A stretch of DNA of 64,000 bases, taken from assembly GCA_964430855.1 (NCBI GenBank), contig CAYSHC010000005.1, positions 21,211-85,210 of the forward strand, written 5' to 3'. A program made the translations under genes and the position numbers. The first letter of the stretch is position 1; each line of letters begins with the position of its first letter. Under the pieces are notes generated by a model. That model worked only from the letters and a program-made list of their open reading frames with translations. It was not told the DNA's origin and searched no databases. This stretch comes from JAEZDP01 sp964430855 (GTDB lineage: Bacteria; Acidobacteriota; Vicinamibacteria; Vicinamibacterales; Vicinamibacteraceae). Positions 56,144 through 64,000 of this stretch are shown here, in pieces.

Positions 56144-57213
56144 CGCCCCCGCTTGCGTCCGCGCCTGCCGGCGCCTTCCCCCTCGTCGCCACCGACATCG
56201 GCCTTCATCGCCTCCTGATTGAAGGGGACTTCGCGATTCTCGCCCACACCGAAAGCCGCTGCCGTCGCCTGCGCGTAGGCGAGGGCGGCATCCCCGGTGA
56301 GTGCCAGGGGTTCACGCCGTCCGTCGGCGTAGACCAGGACTGCCTCCCGCTGGCGGTCGGGATCAGCCACAAGGTTGCAGCCCTGACGCAGGTAGGTGGC
56401 GGGCTGCTGCGAGAAGGCCACGAGAGCAAGCCCCAGGATGTAGCGCTGAAGTGCCTGACGGCGGTCGTCGGACGAGGCGCCCAGCGTCCGCAGCGCTGCA
56501 AGGTGCAGCGTGGCCTCGCGCCTGATGTCGCCCTGCGCAATGACGCCTCCAGGAGCCGCTGACGAGGGGACGTGGACGAACCCGCGTTCGGCGAGCGCCT
56601 TCTCCGCCTTCCTGTCGGCGGGCTCCTCGATCAGGCCTTCATCGACGTAGCTGAGGGCCGGGATGTAGACCGCCGAGCGAGTCAGGCGCCGTACGTTGAA
56701 CGCGCGAATCGTGGCGGCCAGCAGACGTGGCAGTTTCGCCTGCGTGTCACGCGAGTCCCAGGCCCCGAACACGATGGAGGTCGGCGCCAGGCGCGCCAGC
56801 GGCTCGGCGTTTCCGACGCGCACCGCGCTGAACGCGTCACGAAGCTCGCCCTGGAGTGCCGAACAACGGACGACGGCGTCCGCGGCACGATGGCCGGCGT
56901 CGAGCAGGTTCACGCGGCGTTCCCCGGCGACGACCACCACCTGGGGCACCAGGTCCCGCAGCGGCGGCGCCGCAAACAGCGGCTCTGTACGGTTGGCCTG
57001 GGAGCCTACGCTGTCGACAAGGCACACGTTGGTGCCGTCAGGAAATTCGTCGATGTTGTAGCCGCCCTTGAAGGTGCCGTCCTCACTGGCGGCGTAAGTG
57101 GCGGGGAAGAACACGCCGTCACGGCCTTCCACCGGCATCAGGTACTCGCGCAGCACCACTGCAGCGGGTCCGTCCGCGCTCAACCACCCATCGAATTGCG
57201 TCACGTCACTCAT
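56140..57213 (-). CDS. csb1: Type I-G CRISPR protein Csb1 (Cas7)
   Basis: 357 residues, GSU0053 family. It is the backbone subunit that coats the crRNA. Conserved stretches include YLMPVEGRDGVFFPATYAAS, SVGSQANRTEP, IVFGAWDSRDTQAKLPRLLA and LIEEPADRKAEKALAERGF. An AAGGA ribosome site lies 7 nt before ATG 57213, which overlaps the stop of the upstream cas3 fusion (ATGA). The C-terminus is a basic RRGRKRGR tail. Confidence 0.85.
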   Translation of the reverse strand: MSDVTQFDGWLSADGPAAVVLREYLMPVEGRDGVFFPATYAASEDGTFKGGYNIDEFPDGTNVCLVDSVGSQANRTEPLFAAPPLRDLVPQVVVVAGERRVNLLDAGHRAADAVVRCSALQGELRDAFSAVRVGNAEPLARLAPTSIVFGAWDSRDTQAKLPRLLAATIRAFNVRRLTRSAVYIPALSYVDEGLIEEPADRKAEKALAERGFVHVPSSAAPGGVIAQGDIRREATLHLAALRTLGASSDDRRQALQRYILGLALVAFSQQPATYLRQGCNLVADPDRQREAVLVYADGRREPLALTGDAALAYAQATAAAFGVGENREVPFNQEAMKADVGGDEGEGAGRRGRKRGR

Positions 57214-60200
57214 CGCGATGTCCTTTCAACTGGAATGGAGGTGCCCAATGCCGCGTAGCTGCCACGGCTGACGACGACACCGCGATAACGGTGTCCGCCA
57301 GCGTCCACCAGTCCAACGGAAGCGGCTGCGGCCACGCACGGGGCAAGCGGCGTCGTCCACGTGCCGTACAGGAACGTCTCGCGGTCGTCGGAAACGACCG
57401 GACGAAATCGCTGAAGGCCCACGGCTGCCAACAGTTCGACGGCCGGAGACGATGCCACGTCGATCTTCTGTTCGTTTGGAGAGAAGCCGACGTCGAGTGC
57501 CGTCCATGCCGCGCCGGGATCGAAGCCGAACCGGCCAGAGAGCGGCAGGCGCCGGGCGAAGAAGTCCGGACCGACCGACGTGCCCGTATCACCCACCTGC
57601 TTGCGCAGTGCCTCGCGCAGGGCGCGCCAGATGCGGAGCGAGGTCTGCTGTCCCGACCAGAAGTTCCAGGGCCTGTTCGCGCTCGCAACGACCTTGCCCT
57701 TCTCCGGCCGCACCGTCATCCAGGCATCCAGCACGAGTCGCCCTCGCGGATCGTCCGACAGCTTGATCAGCAGGGGCGCGATCAAGGCCGCGACGGTCAC
57801 GCCATGCCCGAGGTCGGTGATCTCCTCGGCCTCTTCACGGATCAATGCAGCCACAATGTCAGAGAGCTGGACTTCGGAACGAACGGTGAAGACGCTGTCG
57901 TCGAACCAGCCTTCGCTGCCCGGCGAGAGGCGATGTGCCACTTCGAGGAGCCCGCAACAGGCAAGGAACTCACCGGGGTTCCTGACGTCCACGTCCATCT
58001 GGAAGGTGCCCGACACCGAGTGACCTGGCGCCACCTTGGCATCGGCCGTGGCCCCATCGTCGGGGCGCCTTGCACTGACTGCCGGAACGGGCACGTCCGG
58101 GTCCGAAGCGAGCACGTCGGCGACACGCACCAGCGACTCGAGAAACGACAGTCCCCATCGGCCGTATCGCTGCTGGAGGCGGGCGTAGCGACGCATCACG
58201 TCGCTTGCCGCTGCCGCAGCAGCGTCGCCGGGACGCTCGGGGTCGTACACCTCCGCCGCCGGGAATGCCGGCCGCGCGCGACCGTGGTGTGCAGCCACCA
58301 GATGAAGCAGCAGATCCCGTACGTCGGCAGGCAAAGCACCCACCTCCGGGTCCCTGGCGACGTCGAGGACCGACCCAAACTCGTGCCGGTACGAGCCGAG
58401 ACCGTGCAGCGGGAGGCGATTTCCCGACTTTGCCAGCACCATTCCGGGGTACTGCCCGTTGCAGATCGAGCGCTGCCACAGCGTCCGCGCCTTGCCGAGG
58501 TCGTGCACGCGTGCCGCGATACGAACCGCCAGCGCATCTGCCGCGTCGAGCTGGAGCCGCGTCGTCAGGGCCACGGCAAACGCCTCCGCGCGCGCCAGGT
58601 GGTCGTCGAGATGCTGCTCGCGCGGAGACGTGCGGGAACCCTGGTCATCGGCCTGCCGCGGACGGGTGAACCACTTCCACTCGCTGACGCTGGCCTCCTC
58701 GTCTTCTTCCCCTGACGCCGTCTCGATCGCGATAGTGCGAACGAGCCGCATGCCGTCCGGCGGCGGTTCGTCGTTCCAGATCCGACAACGGCGCGGCCCC
58801 CTTTCGTCCAGCCAGAGGTCGGCCACGTCGTAGACCGCACGTTCGCCCGCGGTTTCAGGTATCGCCTTGCCGTCAAGGCGCCCCAGCGAACGCCCCGCGT
58901 CCAGGGCGAGTCCGCCGGCCGAGGGAGGCAGCAGCACGGTACCGTACGCCAGCGCAGCGGCACCCTTTTCGACGAGCGCCTCAAGCGTCAACACCTGCAC
59001 CTGGGCATCGTTGTCAACGAGCCAGGTCGGCGTGTCTGCGGCACGTCTGGCGATCTCCTTGAGGTGCGCAAGGACACGGTCGGTCCTGTCCCGCAGCAGC
59101 TCGTGCGGCTTGAGCGGATAGAGTTCCAGCAGATCGCCGGGCGGATGCGCCTCGAGAAGCGACCCGGTGATCGTCTCTACCTCCGTCCGCCAGGCGACGA
59201 CCGTCGTCGGCGGATCCCACGGTGCCACACCGTGCAGCCACTCCTGAAGCGGTGGCCGTCCCGGCAGCTTCTCGCGGATTGTCGTCAACGCCCATTTGTC
59301 GAAGAGCACCCCATCGACCGGAAGAGTCACCGGACCGGGCGTGAACGCGGCATGGCGCGCGTCAGCGGGAAGTCCGTCCAGAGCGGCCGGCGACGCGTCA
59401 TGCCGAGTGATGCCGTCGGCGGTCGAGACGATGGGCAGCATGGCCAGCAGGGCGGCCGTCCTGGCACGTGCGGCGCCGTAAGGATCCTCGGGGACGGCCC
59501 CGTCGCTGACCGCCGGGAGGTCGGCGACGACGACGTCCACGCGTGCCTCACCAGTGCCGAAGCGATTCACGCGACCGAGCCGCTGGGCCATGCTGTCGAA
59601 CGGCGTCAGGTCACAGACCATGTGGTCCGCGGACATGTTGACGCCAACCTCTCCGGCAGACGTGCAGACCAGGCACACGGTGCCGGGTGCCGGGTCGACG
59701 TCCGAGGAGTCCGCGGCAAAACGCCTGAACACCGGGTTGCCGCTGACGAATTGATCGCGCTCGAGACCTCTTATGGTCCCGGTGAGCTGCTCCACCGCCA
59801 GGCCGGCCTTCTTCAGTTGCTGGCAAACCTTGTCGACATGCTCGACGGTCCGCAGGTAGACGAGGATCGCCTGCCCGCTGTCGCGGTGGTCAAGCACGCG
59901 CTCCACCACCGTGTCGACAAGCGCGTCCTTCGGTGCGTGGTGCAGCGCGAGGCCCTTGCGGGCGTGCAGGCGCGTGACGACGACCTCGTGGCGGAAGTCC
60001 TCGTCGGAGAGCGCGAAGTCGACGGCCGTATCGCGTGAGGTCGCCGTGAGCGCGGTCACGCGCAGTGGCCGTGGGTCGCCACTGGTCTCCTGCTCGTCGC
60101 GGATTGCCGCGATCAGCTGCTGGAACGCCGGCTCGAGATGTGCCTCATCGTGCACCAGCCAGGCATCCTGTCCGAGGAAGGCGGCGTGCAACGGCTTCGT

Positions 60201-60698
60201 GCGGAACCCGCACCCGTACCCGCCAAACAGAAGGCGGCTCCCAATCATGTCCACGGTGCCGACGATGATTGCCGGCCGCGCAGGGTCATTGCGCCACTCG
60301 GCGTTGTCGGCCCGCTGACCCCGCAGGGTACTCACGGCGAACGCCTCGCGTGTCGGGCCGCCAGCCAGGCGGGCTACGGCGTCGCGCACCTCTGCCAGCT
60401 CCGGCCGCGCATCCATCCGGTGCCGCCACATCTCGACATCGACTGTCGCCTGATCCACGACCGTGCGTCGGTTGACCACGTAGACGAGGCGCCGTGGAAA
60501 CCCGCGCAGGTTGTCCGCTTCGGCGCGAGCGGCGAGGGCAAGCATCCACACCGCCATCGCGGATGTCTTGCCGATGCCTGTCGGGATTCTACAGACCGCT
60601 GGAAACTCGCCGGCACGAAGCCGCCCGAAAAGGGCCTGCTGCCAGGGGAACGGCTCGTGGCCGGTCAGCGCGGCAAACCTGGACGTGAACGATTCCAC
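57210..60698 (-). CDS. cas3: Cas3 helicase-HD nuclease fused to a Csb3-like domain
   Basis: About 1162 residues from GTG 60698, which has GAGGGG nine nt upstream; the ATG at 60860 adds an unlikely 54-residue Arg/Pro-rich extension. Part 1: SF2 helicase with Walker A RIPTGIGKTSA, DEAH-box WLVHDEAHLE, motif III ALTATS and motif VI QRLGRVNRFG. Part 2: HD nuclease at the C-terminal side (RVHDLGKARTLW, VAAHHGRARP), the reversed domain order typical of GSU0051-type Cas3. Part 3, after a linker: about 220 residues beginning VRNPGEFLACCGLLEVAHRL, resembling Csb3 (GSU0052), the putative large-subunit-like protein that is a separate gene in Geobacter. The fusion would tie the nuclease to Cascade. Confidence 0.8.
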   Translation of the reverse strand: MESFTSRFAALTGHEPFPWQQALFGRLRAGEFPAVCRIPTGIGKTSAMAVWMLALAARAEADNLRGFPRRLVYVVNRRTVVDQATVDVEMWRHRMDARPELAEVRDAVARLAGGPTREAFAVSTLRGQRADNAEWRNDPARPAIIVGTVDMIGSRLLFGGYGCGFRTKPLHAAFLGQDAWLVHDEAHLEPAFQQLIAAIRDEQETSGDPRPLRVTALTATSRDTAVDFALSDEDFRHEVVVTRLHARKGLALHHAPKDALVDTVVERVLDHRDSGQAILVYLRTVEHVDKVCQQLKKAGLAVEQLTGTIRGLERDQFVSGNPVFRRFAADSSDVDPAPGTVCLVCTSAGEVGVNMSADHMVCDLTPFDSMAQRLGRVNRFGTGEARVDVVVADLPAVSDGAVPEDPYGAARARTAALLAMLPIVSTADGITRHDASPAALDGLPADARHAAFTPGPVTLPVDGVLFDKWALTTIREKLPGRPPLQEWLHGVAPWDPPTTVVAWRTEVETITGSLLEAHPPGDLLELYPLKPHELLRDRTDRVLAHLKEIARRAADTPTWLVDNDAQVQVLTLEALVEKGAAALAYGTVLLPPSAGGLALDAGRSLGRLDGKAIPETAGERAVYDVADLWLDERGPRRCRIWNDEPPPDGMRLVRTIAIETASGEEDEEASVSEWKWFTRPRQADDQGSRTSPREQHLDDHLARAEAFAVALTTRLQLDAADALAVRIAARVHDLGKARTLWQRSICNGQYPGMVLAKSGNRLPLHGLGSYRHEFGSVLDVARDPEVGALPADVRDLLLHLVAAHHGRARPAFPAAEVYDPERPGDAAAAAASDVMRRYARLQQRYGRWGLSFLESLVRVADVLASDPDVPVPAVSARRPDDGATADAKVAPGHSVSGTFQMDVDVRNPGEFLACCGLLEVAHRLSPGSEGWFDDSVFTVRSEVQLSDIVAALIREEAEEITDLGHGVTVAALIAPLLIKLSDDPRGRLVLDAWMTVRPEKGKVVASANRPWNFWSGQQTSLRIWRALREALRKQVGDTGTSVGPDFFARRLPLSGRFGFDPGAAWTALDVGFSPNEQKIDVASSPAVELLAAVGLQRFRPVVSDDRETFLYGTWTTPLAPCVAAAASVGLVDAGGHRYRGVVVSRGSYAALGTSIPVERTSR

Positions 60699-60936
60699 CG
60701 TTTCGTACCCCTCACCTGCCTTCTGGGACCGGTTTGCCCTGCCGCCGTCGCATGGCTGCACCCGTGGACGTGGCCGGGCACGCTTGCCTCGTGGGCAAGA
60801 GACGTCGGCCAACCACGACGTCTGACAGTTGAGCTTCACCCTGGGTTTCGGCCGAGGCATCCCCGGGCTTTAGCGGGGCGGCAGTCCCCGGCGCTGAAGC
60901 GCGGCCGCCCGCCTGCCGATCCATCCCTCATCGGCC
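60699..60936. promoter_or_regulatory. Divergent region between effector and adaptation cas operons
   Basis: 238 bp separating cas3 (leftward) from cas2 (rightward), so it must hold both promoters. The part next to cas2 has stacked hairpins: CCCCG (loop GGCTTTAG) CGGGG at 60861-60878 and GCGCT (GA) AGCGC at 60891-60902. These GCTTTAG/GCTGAAGC hairpins are reminiscent of IS200/IS605-type ends, but no transposase or tnpB gene is present. No clear -10 element was identified. Confidence 0.4.
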
Positions 60937-61266
60937 ATGCGCAGCACGTACCTCGTCTGCTACGACATCTGCAATCCGCAGCGGCTTGCGAAGGTGGGAA
61001 AGGCGATGCGCGGGTTTGGCGACCGTGTTCAGTACTCCATCTTCGAGTGCCGGTTCACAAGAACCGACCTGATCCGATGCCAGCAGCGGCTGGCGAAGAT
61101 CATCAACCCGCGCGAGGACCAGGTGATGTTTGTCAACCTCGGGCCGGTGGACGGCCGGGCCGAGCGTGTCATCACGACGCTGGGCCTCGCCTACGCCCGG
61201 ATGGAGGCGCCCTGCCTCATCGTCGACGGGGAATCTGTGCGCCTGGGTCCCGGCAGACGGAGGTGA
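60937..61266 (+). CDS. cas2: CRISPR-associated Cas2
   Basis: 109 residues. Ferredoxin-like Cas2 start TYLVCYDICNPQRLAKVGKA with the metal Asp in YDI; VQYSIFECRFTRTDL; ending NLGPVDGRAERVITTLG plus a basic tail. It forms the spacer-acquisition complex with Cas1. No Shine-Dalgarno is seen. It precedes cas4-cas1 rather than following it, and its stop codon lies within the Shine-Dalgarno of that gene. Confidence 0.92.
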   Translation: MRSTYLVCYDICNPQRLAKVGKAMRGFGDRVQYSIFECRFTRTDLIRCQQRLAKIINPREDQVMFVNLGPVDGRAERVITTLGLAYARMEAPCLIVDGESVRLGPGRRR

Positions 61267-61269
61267 TCC

Positions 61270-63123
61270 ATGCCTGCACCAGTCCGACGCCAGCGACGCA
61301 GTTCATTGCCGACGCGCTTCCGTCAGGCGCGCGCCACGCTCAAGGTCCGGCCGGTTCCCCCTCCACCGCTCCTGCCGGCACGCATGGTCAACGAGTTCGT
61401 GTATTGTCCGCGACTGTTCTTCTACGAATGGGTCGAAGGCGTCTTCACCCACAACGCCGACACCGTGGAAGGTGCGTGGCGGCATGAGCGTGTCGATGCC
61501 AGGGACGATGCCCTGCCCGCCGCGGACGCTCTGCAGGTTGCATCGGCTGTCCGCGCGCGCTCGGTGTCGCTGACGAGCGACACTCACGGACTCACCGCCA
61601 CGATTGACGTCGTCGAAGGGGCGGACGGGCGGGTCATCCCTGTCGACTACAAGAAGGGCCGGCCGCGCGAGACGGCCGAGGGCCCCGGCGTCTGGCCGGC
61701 TGACGAAGCCCAGGCATGTGTCCAGGCACTCGTTCTGCGGGACAACGGTTACCGTTGCGACGAGGCCGTCGTCTACTACCACGCCACGCGCCAGCGGGTC
61801 AGGGTGGCCATCGACGACTCTCTCGTGAACCGGACGCTCGCCGTCGTGGAAGCCGCTCGCCAGACGGCCGCGGCAGGTCCCATTCCGCCACCGCTCGTCG
61901 ACAGCGCCAAGTGCCCCCGATGTTCGCTCGTCGGCGTCTGCCTGCCAGACGAAACACGCGCCGCTCTCGCCTGGGAGGATGCGCAACCCGACACATCCCA
62001 GCCTCTCCTGTTTCCGGTGGCACAGCAGGCGATGCCAGCGGAACCACGCGACGCCTCGGTCTTCGAGGGGTCCGGCGCGCAGGCGTCACTCCGGCAACTC
62101 GTCCCTGCGCGTGACGACCTGCGGCCGCTCTACGTGACCGGGTTCGGCATGACCCTGGGACGCAGCGGTGACGTGCTCGAAGTCCGCGAGAAATCCACGC
62201 GCATCCAGGACGCCCGGCTCAACGACATCTCGCAGGTCAACCTGTTCGGTCCTGTCACGGTCACCGGGAGTGCCGTCCACGCGCTGTGCGGTGGAGAGAA
62301 GCCGATCGTCCACTTCACGATGGGCGGATGGTTCCAGGGCATCACGACGGGAATGGGCCTCCGCAACGTGTTCCTCCGGCAGGCACAGTTCCGTCGTGCC
62401 GAGGACGACGAGTTCCGCCTGCACGTCGCCCGCACACTGGTGGCCAACAAGATTCGCAATCATCGCGTGCTCCTCCAGCGCAACCACGTGGAGCCGCCCG
62501 TGCCCGTCCTGCGCCGCCTCAAGGAGCTGTCGCGGCAGGCGGAGCGGTGCTGGCACCTGGATTCGCTGCTCGGCCTCGAGGGGCTGGCAGGGCGCATCTA
62601 CTTCGAGCATTTCAGCGGCATGCTGAAAGTCGACGACGACGCCTCGACCGGACGGTTCGCCTTCGAGCATCGCAATCGCCGGCCGCCACGCGATCCGGTG
62701 AACGCGCTGCTCTCGCTCGCGTATGCGCTGCTGACCAAGGACGTCACGGTCGCCTGCCTCGCCGTCGGCTTCGATCCCTTCATGGGGTACTACCACCGCC
62801 CCAGGTTCGGCCGCCCGGCACTGGCCCTGGACCTGATGGAGCCGTTCCGGCCGCTCATCGCCGAGTCGGCCGTCCTCACCGCGATCAACGGCCGCATGGT
62901 CACGCCGGCCGACTTCGTGACGGTGGGCCAGGCCGTGTCTCTCACGGCGAAGGGCCGGCGGGGGCTGATTCAGGCGTACGAGCATCGAATGAACCATCTG
63001 GTCACGCACCCCGCCTTCGGCTACCGCGTGAGCTACAGGCGTGTCCTCGAGGTCCACATCCGCCTGTTTGCGCGTCTGGTGACGGGCGAGATCGCGGCGG
63101 TGCCACGGTTCGAGACCCGATAG
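61270..63123 (+). CDS. cas4-cas1: Cas4-Cas1 fusion protein
   Basis: 617 residues. The Cas4 part (about 35-220) has the first cluster Cys in NEFVYCPRLFFYEW, the RecB-type IPVDYKKGR and terminal cluster Cys in CPRCSLVGVC. The Cas1 part (about 280-617) has metal residues in LEGLAGRIYFEHFSG (Glu), YYHRPRFGRPALALDLMEP (His, Asp/Glu). Cas4 trims and PAM-selects prespacers and Cas1 integrates them; this fusion is typical of type I-G. GGAGGTGAT precedes ATG 61270 and includes the cas2 stop codon. The first 30 residues are basic and poorly conserved. Confidence 0.93.
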   Translation: MPAPVRRQRRSSLPTRFRQARATLKVRPVPPPPLLPARMVNEFVYCPRLFFYEWVEGVFTHNADTVEGAWRHERVDARDDALPAADALQVASAVRARSVSLTSDTHGLTATIDVVEGADGRVIPVDYKKGRPRETAEGPGVWPADEAQACVQALVLRDNGYRCDEAVVYYHATRQRVRVAIDDSLVNRTLAVVEAARQTAAAGPIPPPLVDSAKCPRCSLVGVCLPDETRAALAWEDAQPDTSQPLLFPVAQQAMPAEPRDASVFEGSGAQASLRQLVPARDDLRPLYVTGFGMTLGRSGDVLEVREKSTRIQDARLNDISQVNLFGPVTVTGSAVHALCGGEKPIVHFTMGGWFQGITTGMGLRNVFLRQAQFRRAEDDEFRLHVARTLVANKIRNHRVLLQRNHVEPPVPVLRRLKELSRQAERCWHLDSLLGLEGLAGRIYFEHFSGMLKVDDDASTGRFAFEHRNRRPPRDPVNALLSLAYALLTKDVTVACLAVGFDPFMGYYHRPRFGRPALALDLMEPFRPLIAESAVLTAINGRMVTPADFVTVGQAVSLTAKGRRGLIQAYEHRMNHLVTHPAFGYRVSYRRVLEVHIRLFARLVTGEIAAVPRFETR

Positions 63124-63351
63124 CGCTCGCGGCGTCACACCTCGGGTTTTCAGCCGGATCGCGCCGGCAGGCGGGCGCGAGCGGGAAGGTGATGTCAGAA
63201 TCCCGGGGAGCGCTCGCGTCGGCGAATAGGCCAAATATCGTCGGTACCGCCTCCGGACGGTGGCGGGGGCACCCGTTCGGGAACGGCACCGTGGCTCCGC
63301 TCGCAGGGCTTGCCGAAAGTCTTTGACAACTGGATACTTGCACGGTGCGCG
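63124..63351 (+). promoter_or_regulatory. CRISPR leader with array promoter
   Basis: 228 bp from the cas4-cas1 stop to the first repeat. TTGCCG (63310-63315), a 17-bp spacer and GATACT (63333-63338) give a reasonable sigma-70-type promoter, with an expected start about 7-10 nt before the first repeat. The end proximal to cas1 is therefore the insertion end. Confidence 0.65.
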
Positions 63352-63980
63352 GTCTCCGCGGTCTCACGACCGCGGCTGCATTGAAGCATGCCAGGCTCCA
63401 GCTGCCCCGTCCGCTTGTTGTAGGCGAGTCTCCGCGGTCTCACGACCGCGGCTGCATTGAAGCATGGTGTACGACCGGAAGCACGCGAGGGGCTCCCAGG
63501 TGTCTCCGCGGTCTCACGACCGCGGCTGCATTGAAGCTATTAGTAAGGCGGCAGAAATTGCTTGACAGCCGATGCTCATGTCTCCGCGGTCTCACGACCG
63601 CGGCTGCATTGAAGCCGCGGGGCGCCCGACGTTCGGCCGGGCGCCCTGATAGTCTCCGCGGTCTCACGACCGCGGCTGCATTGAAGCGAGACGGCGCTGT
63701 TTGCGGCGTCGGGCACGCGGACGTCTCCGCGGTCTCACGACCGCGGCTGCATTGAAGCATGATCGCGCCCATCGTGTCGATCGCGCGACCGCCGAGGATG
63801 TCTCCGCGGTCTCACGACCGCGGCTGCATTGAAGCGGCGCGCTGCCTGGTCGCACGACGCGTGTGGCGGTGCAGGTCTCCGCGGTCTCACGACCGCGGCT
63901 GCATTGAAGCACTTCGACCGGGACGCGGCGCGCCGGGAGCTCGAGTCTCCGCGGTCGCACGACCGCGGCTGCATGGACGC
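63352..63980 (+). CRISPR. CRISPR array, 9 repeats of 36 bp and 8 spacers
   Basis: Repeats start at 63352, 63428, 63502, 63580, 63652, 63723, 63800, 63875 and 63945. Each begins GTCTCC, contains a perfect stem CCGCGGTC/GACCGCGG with loop TCAC, and ends ATTGAAGC. The first eight are identical. The ninth has three substitutions (one in the loop, two in the 3' tail) while keeping the stem, as expected for the leader-distal end. Spacers are 40, 38, 42, 36, 35, 41, 39 and 34 bp. All differ and none matches another part of the window by eye. The array is complete within the window. Confidence 0.98.
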
Positions 63981-64000
63981 TACTGCGGGTTCGCCTAGCC

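Noticed and set aside
60699..60860. N-terminal extension of Cas3 to the ATG at 60860
   Set aside because: The extension is Arg/Pro-rich without family similarity. GTG 60698 has a good ribosome site directly before the conserved helicase start.
63345..63998. Short open frames in both directions across the CRISPR array
   Set aside because: They repeat the translated repeat unit (for example RGLTTAAAL) and are products of the array, not genes.

Overview
The window is a strongly GC-rich bacterial chromosome fragment. It is most likely from an acidobacterium of the Vicinamibacteria (Luteitalea-like) group and is probably a draft or metagenome assembly. The taxonomic call is an inference. It rests on the gene repertoire: Reg_prop/Y_Y_Y hybrid kinases, large DUF5117-type metalloproteases, homodimeric pyruvate dehydrogenase E1, YgcG/LemA and HExxH-propeller-barrel proteins. 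It also rests on two dispersed short repeat families that I associate with that group: GAGACCTGACCCC blocks and GGACGGCTC hairpins at stop codons. A run of 10 Ns inside aceE shows a scaffold join.

Layout. 1-2.4 kb: metY-metX methionine operon (minus). 2.4-7.2 kb: a doubly frameshifted DUF4440 gene, a sodium:solute symporter, and a coupled nucleotidyltransferase/NahK-like kinase pair (probable amino-sugar or sugar-1-phosphate salvage). 7.2-11.2 kb: hybrid PAS kinase, an amber-interrupted serine hydrolase, and an exported hypothetical. 11.3-20 kb: gamma-glutamyltransferase lipoprotein, YvcK-like protein, a coupled run of hypothetical-YgcG-LemA-membrane protein-DinB genes, and blocks of the GAGACCTGACCCC repeat. 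20-31 kb: membrane protein, YheT-like hydrolase, DUF72, EEP nuclease, M28 peptidase, SPFH protein with an RHH partner, desaturase, TlpA. 30.5-36 kb: a 1047-residue protease/propeller/barrel protein, thioesterase, two-domain retropepsin. 35.8-43.3 kb: IclR regulator with ferredoxin, a nested palindromic element, a Reg_prop hybrid kinase, lipA-udg-TSUP. 43.3-49.9 kb: aceE-aceF-lpd plus a metallo-hydrolase (minus), with aceF split by an in-frame TAG. 50-54.4 kb: M49-like and M10-like metallopeptidases. 54.5-64 kb: a complete type I-G (former I-U, Geobacter GSU0051-type) CRISPR-Cas locus.

The CRISPR-Cas locus is the most notable system. A coupled effector operon (minus strand) encodes one polypeptide joining Cas3 helicase, a C-terminal HD nuclease and a Csb3-like domain. 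It is followed by Csb1 (Cas7) and Csb2 (Cas5/6). Divergently transcribed are cas2 and a cas4-cas1 fusion, then a leader and a 9-repeat/8-spacer array that ends in a degenerate repeat inside the window. No csx17 or separate cas6 is present.

Several first-of-operon genes have a TAnnnT hexamer 5-8 nt before the start codon and no Shine-Dalgarno, suggesting leaderless transcripts. Genes inside operons are tightly coupled by ATGA/GTGA overlaps. No rRNA, tRNA, transposase gene or replication origin was recognised.
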